Position numbers and translations under genes: made by a program. Under the pieces are notes generated by a model. The model had not been told where the DNA came from and made no database searches. It worked only from the letters and a program-made list of their open reading frames with translations. A stretch of 64,000 bases of DNA, from positions 17,567,674 to 17,631,673 of the forward strand of contig OX393579.1 of assembly GCA_947652605.1 (NCBI GenBank), given 5' to 3'. Below, piece by piece: positions 1 to 11,666 of this stretch; within the stretch, counting starts at the first letter, position 1, and every line of letters starts with the position of its first letter. This stretch comes from Elmis aenea. Its lineage: Eukaryota; Arthropoda; Insecta; Coleoptera; Elmidae.

Positions 1-2
1 CA

Positions 3-137
3 CCACAACACAAAACTAAGTTCTTTGAACGATCATTTTCTTTTAATATTTACAAATTATACAACTCTATTCCGGACAGTTTGAAAATCTGTGACTCAAA
101 GTCCTTTAAGAGAAAGGTTTTACCGTATTGTGGCTGA
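3..137 (+). pseudogene. LINE reverse transcriptase ORF, C-terminal 44 codons
   Basis: The frame is open from the window edge to a TGA at 135-137. The peptide has the usual LINE ORF2 tail: an R-S-F motif, then FNIYKLYNSIPDSLK, then SFKRKVLPY just before the stop. These resemble the R(S/T)F...LWNSLP...S...FK tails of CR1/L2-type ORF2 proteins. This segment follows the RT domain and has no catalytic residues. Whether the upstream gene is intact cannot be seen. Confidence 0.65.
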
Positions 138-371
138 GGGCAGGATATTATTGTAGTAATATTATTGTAGTAATTTTCTTTTTTTAAATCAGATTTTGTT
201 GAATCAGATTTGCAAGTTTTGGCAGTTAACATGTGGATGGGTTGTTTTTGGAAATATTATTTTGTCTTCTACATTATAAATGTTGCCTCATATTTATATT
301 CATATTTTTATTATTTTTATTATTATAAGTTTTATTTTGAATGTACCTTCAAACAAGGTTGAGTGGAAGAG

Positions 372-398
372 CAATCCATTGTTCTAGACAATGGATTG
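372..398 (+). other. Perfect 10-bp hairpin in the LINE 3' UTR
   Basis: CAATCCATTG (372-381) and CAATGGATTG (389-398) are perfect reverse complements around a 7-nt loop. In several LINE clades a 3' UTR stem-loop is the recognition site of the element's own reverse transcriptase. That role is inferred here from position only. Confidence 0.75.
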
Positions 399-479
399 AA
401 CTACGCCTTGCGTTTGCCATATAACATATATGTAATAATATTGTTGTACTGTTTGTTTGTTTCTTATGGCAATAAAGAC

Positions 480-505
480 ATTATTATTATTATTATTATT
501 ATTAA
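480..505 (+). repeat. ATT microsatellite ending the LINE
   Basis: About eight ATT units directly follow the AATAAAGAC that ends the LINE 3' UTR. The tail is best read as the slippage-made end of the element. Confidence 0.8.
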
Positions 506-2390
506 TTAAAATATATTAGCTTACTGTCACTGGACAGTCAACCTTCTCAAGTCTAGCCCTTTCACTGCGGGAACCGTAATAATCCGCATAAAGTTTTCGT
601 GTCCCATGTGCGGGAGCCGTATTATTACGCGAGCGTAACCCACAAACTCCATAAGACCCGAAAAACGCCGCACTGAAGGCGTGAACTTCGCAAACGAGTG
701 CCGCAGCGAAAAGCCTAGACTAGATTGTCAACCAATTTGCTTATTGCATCATAGTAAGCAGATTGCAAACAACTTAAGAAGTTAAAAAAAAAATGTTTGT
801 TAGATCGTATAAATTCCCAACACAATAGGATGGTTAAATTAATTATTGTAAGTGGAAAAAAAAACGTACCACGAAAAAAATATGAAATAGAATTGCTGTG
901 TATTGTAAACAAGTAAGCGAATTTTATTATATGTATTCGTTTTTGGTCTGTTTTTTTGTAAATTAGGTTATCTCTCTGCTGTTGACAAACCTGTGTTTAA
1001 CGAGATATTTCTGTGCTGAAATAATTGTGTTTAATAAAAGTAATTAAACAACTCCCACATTACACTTGCTTCGCACAGACCTTTTAAATTTTCCATTACC
1101 TAACCTTTTCCGTTTCCAATAACGAGAGTAAAATAAATAAAATACCTCCTAACTTGCTCAAATATTTTTTTAGGAGAAATGTATAAAATGGACCGCGTTA
1201 ATATTTTATTTTTATCATGTTACAAAAGTTTAGATTAAATATAGACAGTTCTAATAAAAACTTTATTTATTATCCCCATTAAATTATAACCCAGACGTGT
1301 CCTTTTCAAATTTTAATATCGTAACTGCGGCATTTCGAAGCCTGACTTAAATATTTATCGGAAAACTAATTTTTTTTTTAAGTTTTTGTGATACTGACAA
1401 CAGAATAAATTACATATTTACAAACCCTTAAAATATTTACAAGTCTGGTATCGATCGATTTGCCTAAAAGCGATGTTTTGTAGTTTTGCTGACTTCTAAT
1501 GATATATGTGTGTGCGTTACACAGGTATAATGTCGTGTTAGATTCATTTTGTCGGGACGTTTCACCGAAAAATAATAGTTTCCTGTTCCGATTTTTTTGT
1601 TAAAAAATGATTAATTCATGTGTCGAAATGTTCTTTCTTTCTTTGACACTATTCGTGGCACCCAAAAAATATCGCTTAAATAACAAAGGAAACCATTTAT
1701 ATAAGTAACAGAGGTGTTATAAGAAACGTTTATTGAATAAAGTGCCAAAGCATATCATTAAAAAATGAAAGAGTGAATAAATAAAATGGTAAAAAATTTT
1801 AGTTTACTGCAGAAATCAATGTCTTGCCCAGGGATCTAGTCAAAAGAAAAATAATCGACTCCTGAGTCGGTATTTTTTTAAACCAACTCCAACTCTCGAA
1901 TCCGACTTCCAACTCCTTTAATTAAAAAAAAAAAAACGTAGTTGGTTTATTTTATATTTACCACAGTGGAAGCCCTTTTGTTTTTGTTCCTAAGTGTAAT
2001 TTATAATGGTGAACAGAGTTTATTTTCGTATGTTTCTAAATAATTAAGAAATTGTTAAAAACTAAGATTAAAAAAAAAAAAAAAATTTCAACAATTCTGT
2101 TATACCGCGGTTATCATGTACTGCGGGAATGCGAGATTGTATCCGGCCCGCGTTGTAAGCGATTTGTACTGTATTTGGTATTTTACAAAATTAATATAAT
2201 ACTGTAATCTCGTATAGGTACTAGGACTGTTAAATGTAGAAGATGAACTTATTATAAATTTACAATGACCATGCAAATTTTAAAGTGAAAAATATGTTAT
2301 CAAAATTGTTACGTGTAAATCGGGCAATTATTAAATCGCTGATGCCAAAAACAAACAAAAGAAAGAGAAAAATTACAAGAAACGTAACAA
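506..2390. other. AT-rich intergenic DNA, no gene recognised
   Basis: No coding region or RNA gene is recognisable. A GC-richer patch at about 560-720 carries two related words, GCGGGAACCGTAATAATC and GCGGGAGCCGTATTATTAC. It resembles the subterminal part of a piggyBac-like element, but no TTAA pair was found. Long A/T runs occur at about 1370, 1925 and 2070. Confidence 0.5.
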
Positions 2391-2422
2391 TTGGTTCCAC
2401 GGTTATCTCGCCTACGTAACTG

Positions 2423-2423
2423 C

Positions 2424-2481
<58 letters not shown>
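2423..2481 (+). repeat. (CAA)n microsatellite, about 19 units
   Basis: An uninterrupted CAA run. Poly-Asn or poly-Cys frames through it are by-products of the repeat and are not taken as genes. Confidence 0.95.
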
Positions 2482-3048
2482 TGGGTTCGGGCTCGCGACT
2501 AGCTCAGACGAGGGTGGGGTGGTTCGAAGAGAACAAAAAAGAGGCTTCACGCTATTTACACTTGCTTATATTTTGACATTTGTTTTGCATCAGCGCGGCC
2601 TACTTCGGTGCATAAAAATGCAATTAAATGGCTACTTTTGCGAAAAGTGTTGAATATCTCAACAACTACGGGGTTTAGACATAGTACAACCTCTATAAAA
2701 ATTAAAGAGGAAATGAAAAGCTATCGAATAGCGAAATAAAATAAGGTGGTTACATTTGAAAAAAATGAGTTATGTCACTTTGAAGTTTTTAAAGTTTTGC
2801 ATTTTTTTGTGAACACACTAAATTTAAATTTTTAATTTTTAAAATGTTGCTCCCTAACTGGACTAACATTATTGCTAAGACTTATTTCTTAACTTCAAAA
2901 AACGAGGTCGCTACGATTTCTTAAAATGAAGCCTGCTTATGTGAGATTTTTCGGAAAAAAATTTATAAGTTGGCAACACTGACACAAAATCAAAAAGTGA
3001 ACAGACATTTATGTAGAGGTTAAAAAATGACGTCCGAAGACCTAAAAA

Positions 3049-3116
3049 TATACAGGGTGTTCCATTTAAAAAAATCTTAGTTTTTGTTATAGCGCAAAAA
3101 TTGGACACCCTGTATA
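3049..3116. mobile_element. 68-bp miniature element with ACAGGGTGT-type termini
   Basis: TATACAGGGTGT (3049-3060) and ACACCCTGTATA (3105-3116) form a perfect 12-bp terminal inverted repeat around 44 bp of AT-rich DNA. The same terminal word recurs at 31141, 41094, 50531, 57973 and 59919, so this is a minimal member of a family that is repeated in the window. Confidence 0.6.
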
Positions 3117-4365
3117 GTTGAAAATAATTTTAAGACATGGGTCTTTTCAAACCAATAATTTTATGTATTTAAGTTTTCTTTTTATCAATAAAAAATTACT
3201 AGGCAGGACTGGTCACGAACAAAGTCAATGCAAGCGACAATAAAATATTGGAGAAGAAAACGAGACTGGAAGGTTTACAGGCGAAAAACAAAATTGAATG
3301 GAGAAAAATTACTAAGCTATAGATCATCCACGAGTCTAATTTAAACTAGTTTAAACTAATATAAACTAGTTTTCTGTAAGGCGCTTTGTCAAACCAATTT
3401 TTTTGTGTAACATCTTAAAAGTCGTTATCTTCACCTTAATTTACGGTATTGAGTTTACGTTTATCTTAAATTGTATCGGCAGTGACTATATTATAGAAGT
3501 ACCTATCTATGATTTTTTCATACGGACGTGAAAGCGAAATAATATTGTTATGTAGTAGCTGCTTTAAACCATCGATTGTTTTTAAGTTTTTCTGTTTATT
3601 TTTAAATTTATCGGTTAATACAAATTTAAAAACAATTAAGAAACTGGTTGAACTATTAACAAAAAAAGGGTCGCACCGTAAATATAAGGTCTACAAATTA
3701 CTACTTAAAATTTAATTACATGCAATTGGCATTTAAGGAATAATGTTTCATCGAAGAAAATTATACGCTAAGATACAAGTAGGTACATGTTAATTTTATA
3801 TTATTTATACAAAAATTGCTACTTGCTGTTAAGGGTTTATGTTGGTTATGTTTCTTTAGCAATAAAAAAAAACAATTTAGTTTTTGTGTTTCTGATGAGA
3901 TTAATTTATCCATTATCATTCGCACGCGCACTCAGGTTGCTTTAGTTACGCCACCTATCTCATGCCAAATTTAATTGCTTAAATAGATATTTAAACATGC
4001 TTTTAACGTGACAATAAATTTATAAATCGATTGATTGCATTGCTTTGACGAAATACACACAATAGCTTGGCAGTGTTCTTCATACAGCTATAAGCAACGA
4101 CAATGCTTCTCGAAACAATATCTCGTACGTTATGGGCTTCAGTAACCATTAGCGTGTTTTTGTCAAATTCCTTTGAGCAGATTTTCTCAGTATGATGCAA
4201 GTCTTCGAAATGCCGTTCCTTAAATGTTTTTGTTTTTAAATAACCTTTGATTGGGATATTTCCTAAACTGCACAAAATGTACGAATGCTAAAATAATGAC
4301 AACAACTATCAACTACAACAATCTACTACAGTTTTACCCTTTTAACTTGAACTTTAGCAAATTCG
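3117..4365. other. Intergenic, nothing recognised
   Basis: AT-rich sequence. Open frames at 3509-3715 (+) and 4003-4275 (-) have no recognisable motifs and are not called. The second lies close to the hAT remnant and could be part of it. Confidence 0.4.
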
Positions 4366-4710
4366 TTAATTAGGGATGTGTAGTCTAGAGTGACAGCCAA
4401 TGTAGGTAGATTTAATAGAAATTAATGACAGATTTCTAAGTTTTGTTTGCCTTATTGAACTTCTTAAGTAGTGTTTTGTTAATTTTAATTTGGGAAAACT
4501 TCTTTCCCCACTAGCTACAGGGAGTCTTAATAAAATTCTCAGAATTACAACAGTATTCGGATACAAAGTAATTAATTTATTTTGGCACAAATAATTTAAA
4601 ACATCCAAAGGTTTCATAGAATATGGTAGCATTCGTAATTCTTCTTGAAGATCATTTGCATTTATATCTGATTCATTTTCGACCGAAGTATTGACTGGAG
4701 ACTTGTACAA
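4366..4710 (-). pseudogene. hAT transposase remnant, C-terminal dimerisation region
   Basis: The 114-aa frame carries LPVASGERSFPKLKLTKHYL followed by SSIRQTKLRNLSLISI. This matches the C-terminal hAT-family dimerisation motif (P-V-T-x-x-x-x-ERSFSKLKxIK-x-x-LRS...RL..L.LLSIE) seen in ZMYM1-like hAT transposases. The glutamate of the ERSF word is kept. The upstream RNase-H-like domain is missing, so this is a fragment. No inverted repeats were matched to it. Confidence 0.7.
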
Positions 4711-4886
4711 TAATTTTCTAGCGTTTTCTCATCTATATCCTTGAGTTTGAAATGACATATAAAAACTGAAAATTTTTGCTATGGGTTTCCAGAAGCGTGA
4801 ATCGTTCATTCAGAGAATTAAAGGTAATGTCCAGAATATAAACTAACATTAAAACCAATATAGATAAGCGTTGCGTAAAGATTTTT

Positions 4887-5165
4887 AGCAATCACGAAGA
4901 AAAGGTCTCTCCGGGTAATTCACAAGTGGTAAATAAGCTGAGTTAAGCAGCACAATGAGCTGTATAGTGGGAAGTATAAAATTTCAAAGAAATTGTACGT
5001 TTGATCGTATGAACAATAAGTAACAAGGAATTAGTAAATATCTTAACCTTATAGTGAATCTTTTCATGTATGGAATATCAAAGATATATGGCGATATACT
5101 TTACGTTATTCTTACGTTTGGGTCACTTGTGAATTACCCGGAGAGACCTTCCCTTCATGATTGCC
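4887..5165. mobile_element. MITE with TIRs of about 45 bp
   Basis: A 27-bp segment at 4902-4928 (AAGGTCTCTCCGGGTAATTC...) is the exact reverse complement of 5124-5150. The match continues outward with a few mismatches (AGCAATCACGAAG against GGCAATCATGAAG). The element is about 280 bp and non-coding. No clear target duplication was found, so the superfamily is left open. Confidence 0.75.
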
Positions 5166-7242
5166 AGATTTTTAATTATTGAATGGTTCAAATTGTATTT
5201 TGATTTCGCTGCTTATTCCGCCCCCTTACGGTGCCGCCTGATGCGGCCGCCTCTCTGCATCATAGCCCTGCCTTTGAGTTTAGTTGAACTTAAGCATACC
5301 TATTTCATCATTGTTGTTCATTATTTTATTAAACATCGGATATTAAGGAAGATAAAATTATTACCTAACAATAAATTTAACTTGGTTTTCATGCTCTAAA
5401 TAAATGATTTAAAATTTTTCAAACCTTGCTAATTTAATTTAATCAAATATCTGATTTCTACCTATAAACTATAATTAACGCAGCAAAACCTCAAGGAATA
5501 TTAAATGCTTTTAAAAGGCAGTTAACATCTATATAAGCTGTTCTAAGAATATAAAGTTTTGTATAATAAAATGTACTTTATCATGATTGAAATTCAGCTA
5601 GCAAAATAAACACCCTTTGAACTAACTTTACTAGTTGGCAGCCACCATAAAAGAATTGCCAATAAAACTTTTAAATAGTTTTATACTAGCATTGTTAAGT
5701 TCTTAAATGTTAATATTCTGTTTAAGTTTTGCACCTGTTCATGAAAACAGCTTATTATAACTTAAAAACGATTTTTTTAAGTACAAAAAACAATTATTAA
5801 CACAAGTTTAATAATCAAAATTTATTTACTGAGTTTTAAATTTACTTGGTGCTCATAAACAAAACATTCAGTGCAGTTAAAAATAAATTTCGGGTCTTAG
5901 TTATTAATCTTATAAAACTATTTTAATAAAACGTTTTATTTTAAAGGAAAATTTTAACTTAATAATGGTTTAGGTACAACTACTAACAATGCCAACAATA
6001 AAAACAGTTTTTGTGTAGGTAAGGAACATATTTAACCATTGAAGTATTCTTTTAAACCAAACTGATACCAGAAAATCAAAATGTTGTAAAAGAAAAAAGC
6101 TGAATATTATTCTGGCAAATAATAATAAAGCACGTAAAGATTTGATAAACATATGTCTAGCCAAAACTCTGTATATTTCTTCGTAGTATCATTAAAACTG
6201 CAAAATTAGCTTACATTGTGTGTATCATTTTATCATAGAATATTCTTATTCAGCAAACAGTTTTTTATTAAAATATTCTTTAAAAAACCCACTTTTAAAA
6301 TGTCTATAATTTTATAAGGAAATTCCAGGCGAATACATGCACATTAAACAATCGAACAATGTTACAATCTTTATGGTAGTAAATAATATTCTATGAAATA
6401 CTACTGAATTAAGTTATATTTAAATTTGACGATTGATGACACGATTAATTTTACCTCGACAATTAAAAAAAAAGGCTTATTTGTATTCTTAATATGTACG
6501 AAAGGGTCATCCCAAAAGTAATTTCACGGTTCACAAGATTTCCAACAAAAACGGAAAATGTAATTTCAATACCAATTACAAAAGTAAATTTTTAGGTTTG
6601 GGATTGAAAGATGTATTCGTTCAAATATGCAATGTCGAAGAAAGACCTAAAGCTCGCAAATTTTATATTCTTTCTTAGGCGGAAACTATGAGGCAAAGTT
6701 TAGGTATTTAAAACATTCATTTCGATTTAAAAAATTAAGGAATGCAATTCAATTTTATATCTAAAAATATATTATACTATGCTCTGGAAGTAATTTTTCA
6801 CACAAAATTACTAATCTCTTTAAGTGTACCTCAAACAATATATCAAATTACTAATTTAAGCCCTACTTGTTTAATTTATTGTTCCTTATGTTTAAAAATT
6901 TAAATAAAGTGTGACCTAGGTACGCCACCTTTATGTGGATCACAAGACGATCCTGCAATAAATCACTATATAACTTAAATATATAGTAACATATTGGGTT
7001 TGCTTAGTAGACTTTATTTTATCGAAACAAATGACCGTAGTAAATAATGACAAATGAGTAATGCATCACTGCATTTTCCGGAAAATAGTGTACCACTGCA
7101 ACGTTTACAACAAATGACAGCAAAAAACGAAGCTATAAATTATAGATTTTTTGTAAAATACTGTAAATTATAATGGTTATTCTTTTTGTCACATATTTCA
7201 GGGTATGCCTTTATATTAACCGGATTTTTTTATATATAATAA
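5166..7242. other. Intergenic, nothing recognised
   Basis: Very AT-rich, with only short frames. The word AGGGTCATCCCAAAAGTAAT near 6505 faintly recalls mariner-type ends but has no partner nearby. Confidence 0.4.
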
Positions 7243-7454
7243 GGCAAGCCATTAATATCTGGAACATTCAAATATAGAATGTTCAAATCTAAAAAATGCA
7301 TCGGTAGAATCATTCAAATCTTGAATCGTTCAACGCTGGAATCACTCAACAAGGGAATCATGCAACGATGGAACCGTGCAACACGGGAATCGTTCATCGC
7401 TGGAAAGCTCAAATCTGGAATGTTTTTCTGCCCTTTATATTACAACAGCCTAAA

Positions 7455-8085
7455 GGCTAGGCGCGCATTACGGTTTTATGCCGTGCGGTTTTATACCTGC
7501 GGTGTTTTGTCTTGCGGCAGAAAAACTTAAAAACGTGCGAGCGCGCGCACTGTGGTCTTTTTCCGCGACAGCTTGCTTTCAATTTGTTATTCTCAATATT
7601 GATTTAGTACAGACAGCTTGTGTTTGTGCTCTGGTTATCAGAGTTCGAAAAAATAGGAAACGTTTTTGGGTGCATTAATTTAATAACAAAAGTTCATCAG
7701 GGGACAATTTTGCAAAATATTTAGTGAATTAAGAGATCACCCTCAAAAGTTGTCTAAATATTATCGAATGAGCAAAGAATCTTTCGACGAACTTATGAAA
7801 TTAAAACACTGGGTTTAGACATTATTACTCGCATTTATACAGATCTGTACTGCGACGAAATGTCTCAGTGCACGCGGTCTAGTGCAAAAACTTGTATCAC
7901 AAAACGATGCATGGTCGCCGCGCCGCAATGAATTTGTAAACGGTTACGTTTTTCTCGCCGTTGCGGCCTCAGCGCCGCAAGTGAGCGCATTACGATGAAA
8001 AATCTTATGCTACTAAACTGCGGTGCGGCAAAACACCGCATGGCATAAAACCGCACGGCAAATAAACCGTAGTGCGCGCCTAGCC
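7455..8085. mobile_element. PIF/Harbinger-like nested element
   Basis: GGCTAGGCGCGC (7455-7466) and GCGCGCCTAGCC (8074-8085) form a perfect 12-bp terminal inverted repeat. The subterminal regions also mirror one another (CCGTGCGGTTTTAT and ATAAAACCGCACGG), which is where the GC-rich composition comes from. A fragment of PIF-like transposase lies inside (7711-7818). The expected 3-bp duplication is not evident. At 631 bp the element is an internally deleted derivative. Confidence 0.6.
7711..7818 (+). pseudogene. PIF/Harbinger transposase fragment
   Basis: The frame reads ...ELRDHPQKLSKYYRMSKESF followed by DELMKLKHW, then TAG. The pattern HP..(F/L)..YYRMS..SF(D/E)LL is characteristic of the region just before the DDE domain in insect PIF/Harbinger transposases (Harbi1-like). 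None of the DDE catalytic part remains. The short remnant supports the family call for the enclosing inverted-repeat element. Confidence 0.6.
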
Positions 8086-8611
8086 TATGTATAATATAAT
8101 TACAGAATACTTCGTTTTACATTTTGTCTTAAATATTGTATATTGGAAGATAAAAAAAAAACTTCGTGTTAATGTATCTCAAGGGCTACGAATTTGGGCT
8201 AAGTTGCATAATTATAAATAATAGTTAGTCAATTCAAGTAACTCACAAAAAGAAATTTAAAAATTGTGACGAGGCACGTTCAAATTATTTTTGAATGAAA
8301 AACTACTCACGTTATAAACTAATTTTTAGCTAACGACGGGTTCTGTAAATTAGCTATATTATAATTAAGCTGTTGTAATATGGAGGGCAGCAAAAGTCTT
8401 AATTTCTGGATTCCAGATTTGAGCTTTCCAGCTATGAACGATTCCCGTGTTGCATGGTTCCATCGTTGCATGATTCCCGCGTTGAGTGATTCCAGCGTTG
8501 AACGATTCAAAATTTGAATGACTCTTTAGGTGCATTTTCCAGATTTGAACATTTCATATTTGAAAGTTCCAAATTTTCATGCGGCTCCTATAAAAATTAG
8601 GTACTCCAACA

Positions 8612-8950
8612 AACTCCAACGCTTTGCAGCAAGCAATGAATAAGTTGTTGGATCAACATTTAAATGTTGAGATGCAGGTCAAAAGGAAGCATAAAATTAG
8701 CACAAAGGTATGTTTGATACAAGTGGATAGCCAAAGGAATAAAGTAATTATCATGGTAAATAAATCGAAGCCAAAAGATGTTAAGAAAAGTATAATAATT
8801 ATCAGCAATGATTTAACAGAGAAAGAAAGAGAAATGCAAAGGCAGATCAGAAAATTAGAGCAACAACGTAAAAAGAAAGTGGTAAAAATGTGAAAGTGGG
8901 ATTTAATAAACTATAATAATTAAAGAAAAGGAATGGAAATGAAAATGCAA
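8612..8950 (+). pseudogene. LINE ORF1-like fragment
   Basis: An open frame from the ATG at 8624 to 8893 encodes a basic, partly coiled-coil peptide. It contains KSIIIISNDLTEKEREMQRQ and a KLEQQRKKK tail; a stop and a frame change then lead to a NVKVGFNKL...WNxN-like segment. This order (IFI..DLT..ER..Q..IR, then VKVGY.K, then EW.W) is found in ORF1-type proteins of insect non-LTR retrotransposons. No flanking RT was found, so it is an isolated remnant. Confidence 0.5.
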
Positions 8951-9277
8951 AAAAAAACAATCATATGTAAGAACACAAATTTTATATTGTTTTGTTACGT
9001 GTCCCATGTAAGTGCAAATAAAAGTTTTTATGCTGTAGTTACAGTGTTTCCCAAAGTGTGGTACGCGTACCCCTGGGGGCACGGGAAGAGTTTGGTGGGG
9101 GTACGCGCTGCACCGGGCTTTGGCTGCGCCTGTTGCAACAAGCAACAGTGTCACACAATAAAATTCAGTAGGTACACGCTGAACTATTACAGCACGCGCG
9201 TGTGTATTTTTTGGCTTTCGTGCGATTTTTCTAATAGAAAAGGTTTGTTATGTGCTTAACGTGCGTGTTCACTTGAG

Positions 9278-9379
9278 AGTAAACTACTCTCGATAGCAGC
9301 GTCGCCAAGGATACAGCCAATCGCGAGTTACTCTCAGGGGCTGTATCCTTGGCGACGCTGCTATCGAGAGTAGTTTACT
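9278..9379. other. Perfect 41-bp-stem hairpin in the hAT 5' region
   Basis: 9278-9318 and 9339-9379 are exact reverse complements around a 20-nt loop. Past one mismatch the pairing continues for three more bases. The hairpin lies 70 bp upstream of the transposase ATG. It is much GC-richer than its surroundings. Confidence 0.95.
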
Positions 9380-9449
9380 TTCACGTGGACAGGCACCATA
9401 GTAAGCTACTTCATACTAAATATAATTTTTCACTATAACATTCAAGATT

Positions 9450-11365
9450 ATGGATCGCTGGTTGAAATCTGGGACTTTTAAACCGAAAGAAAGCAGTGAT
9501 TGTAGTAACAATTAAGAAACAATAAATAACGAAATTAACGAGGGTGAACCACCTTTAATTCTGAAAAAAACTGTTAAGAAAAAAGCAACTAAAACTCGCA
9601 AGTACGACAAAGAATATCTTAAATTTGGATTCTCATGGACTGGAGATGAAAAAGAGCCTATTCCATTTTGCGTCATTTGTTCTGAAAATCTAACAAATGA
9701 GAGTATGAAACCATGCAACTTAAAGCGCCATTTTCAGACACACCACAATCAGTACAAAGATAAACCAATTGATTTTTTTGAAAACAAAATTAAGGATTTA
9801 AATCAGTCTCGAAAAGTAATGCGGGGTTTGACAGGAGGTGACATCCAAAAAATCCTAGAAGCTTTGTATCACGTGTCGCTTTTAATTGCGAAATGCAGTG
9901 CAACGGAGACGATTGGCGAAAATTTAATCAAGCCTGCAGCCAAGATAATGGCAGAAGTAATGATAGGAGTTAAGGCAAAAGAAACTTTTGACCGCGTTCC
10001 CCTCTCGAACAATACAGTTCATCGAAGAATCATTGATATGTCTAATAATGTAAAACAGATGTTATTGTCTGATATTTCTCAAAGTCGTTATTATGCTTTA
10101 CAAGTCGATGAGTCCACTGATATTGCGAATTTTGCAAATCTTTTGGCGTTTGTTAGATACGAAAAAAATCAAGAAATTCATGATGACTTTTTATTTTGCC
10201 AGCCTTTATCAGGTCATACAACAGGAGAAGATATCTTTTATGTTATGAATAAATTTATGCAAGAGAACAAACTTGATTGGAATAGATGTGTTGGAATAAG
10301 CACAGATGGAGCAAAAAGTATGGTCGGCATTAATAAAGGACTCGTTTCAAGAATTCAGAATGTTGCCCCAAATGTGATATCCACACATTGTTGCATACAC
10401 AGAGAGGCTTTGGCAACACGTAAGATGCCAGCTGATCTACAGAAAGTTCTGGATGAAAGCGTAAAACTCATTAACTACATTAAAGGCCGTCCTTTGAATG
10501 CCCGACTTTTTTCGCAAATGTGTGAAGAAATGGGAAGTAGTCATACTCAACTTCTTTTTCATACTGATGTTCGTTGGCTATCTCGAGGGAAAATTCTAAA
10601 CCGATTATTTGAACTCAGACATGAACTTCAAGTTTTTCTTACTGATAGATTTGAGCTGAGAAACTGTTTACATGACTGGAAATGGCTCTGTAAATTAGCA
10701 TACTTAGCAGATATATTCTCTGTTTTAAATTCTCTCAACTTATCGTTACAAGGCAAAGAAATTTCATTGTTTCACGTTCAAGATAAAGTGAAGGCTACCA
10801 TGGCAAAATTAAATTTGTGGCAAAAGAGAGTTGGTAATGGAGAAGTAGACTCGTTTCCCTCTCTTCATGAGTTTATAACAAGTCCGGCTGGTAAAATTGA
10901 TGCTGATACTCTGAAATGTATAACACAGCATTTAGAGAATTTACAAGTGGGCCTGAAAAACTATTTTCCTGATTTAAACAAAAATATTGAATGGATAAGA
11001 TATCCGTTCAACATTAATACAACATCCATGCCAGAAGGTTTATCGCATGCGGAAGAAGAGCAATTGTTGGAATTAGCTTCAGACGGATTTTTGAAAAATA
11101 AACATAATGAAAGTACTTTAACATCATTCTGGTTGCAGATGCAACATGTGTATCCAGTTTTAACAGAAAAAGTCCTGAAATACATCTTGCCTTTTCCAAC
11201 TTCATATTTATGTGAAGTTGCTTTTTCAGCATTTGTAGACATTAAGTCAAAAAAAGAAACAGGCTTCTGGATGTGGAACCGCATCTTAGATTAAAATTAA
11301 TAACCAGGGAACCAAATTATAATGAACTGTCATCTCAACATAAACAATTTCATCCTTCTCATTGA
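9450..11365 (+). pseudogene. hAT transposase (BED-finger, ZBED5/SCAND3-like), disrupted
   Basis: The ATG at 9450 opens with MDRWLKSGTF, a usual start for this hAT group. A TAA at 9513 interrupts codon 22, after which the same frame continues unbroken to 11294. The order is: a BED-type zinc finger (C-V-I-C ... H-x4-H, about 9660-9740), then the RNase-H-like transposase with VDESTD (first Asp), STDGAKS (second Asp), a CIHRE segment, TDVRWLSRG, and CEVAFSAF, which holds the predicted catalytic Glu. Near 11250 an A-run indel shifts the frame. The normal C-terminus can be followed in another frame (RNRLLDVEPHLRL...) to a TGA at 11363. With one stop and one frameshift, the protein would at best start at 9705 and lack its finger, so activity is unlikely. 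Confidence 0.85.
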
Positions 11366-11666
11366 TTATAATAAATGTTTTTTATAATACATCTTTTATT
11401 TATTTTAGTTGTATTTTATTATGAATACATTTTATTTTTCGTTATTTTTTTTTTATTAACGAGGGGTACTCAATGTTACGAAAATTATAAAAGGGGTACA
11501 ACGATATCGAAAGTTTGGGAAACACTGCGTGTAGTATAACATACAAATATTTTATTATTTAGATAAAATATAGCTCCGCACAAGATTATTATCAGGACAA
11601 GCCATTGTTGCGGTAAATAATGAGGTGCTATAAACCCTCAAAGTGATATCACGTCATATTATCTTT

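Larger units (their letters stand above)
1..505 (+). mobile_element. 3' end of a CR1/L2-like non-LTR retrotransposon
   Basis: The window opens inside a LINE. The last codons of its reverse transcriptase ORF (3-137) are followed by a 3' UTR of about 340 bp with a perfect hairpin (372-398), an AATAAA-containing segment and a terminal ATT microsatellite. Short 3' microsatellite tails are typical of CR1/L2/Jockey-superfamily elements and mark the point where reverse transcription began. The 5' part lies outside the window, so completeness cannot be judged. The clade call is tentative. Confidence 0.7.
7243..8585. mobile_element. Foldback element with 16-bp repeats in its arms
   Basis: The arms at about 7243-7450 and 8370-8585 are reverse complements. 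Each arm is built of degenerate 16-bp units with consensus near GAATCRTTCAACGCTG (for example 7318-7410 and its mirror at 8410-8510). Long inverted arms made of short tandem repeats are the hallmark of Foldback-type elements. The centre has been invaded by a PIF/Harbinger-like element (7455-8085). The end positions are approximate and no clean target duplication was seen. Confidence 0.7.
9042..11527 (+). mobile_element. Near full-length hAT transposon
   Basis: The ends are CAGTGTTTCCCAAAGTGTGG at 9042 and CTTTGGGAAACACTG-like sequence ending at 11527 (AGTTTGGGAAACACTG), typical hAT termini. The flanks share TGTAGT (9034-9039 and 11530-11535), which could be a decayed 8-bp duplication offset by 2 bp. 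A transposase gene fills most of the 2.5 kb. A perfect 41-bp hairpin precedes the gene. A 201-bp MITE at 16309 has nearly the same ends. Confidence 0.85.

Noticed and set aside
2260..2576. Poly-Cys and poly-Asn open frames
   Set aside because: They are translations of the (CAA)n microsatellite; no other coding evidence.
6505..6800. Possible mariner end (AGGGTCATCCCAAAAGTAAT)
   Set aside because: No inverted partner or transposase nearby; similarity too short.
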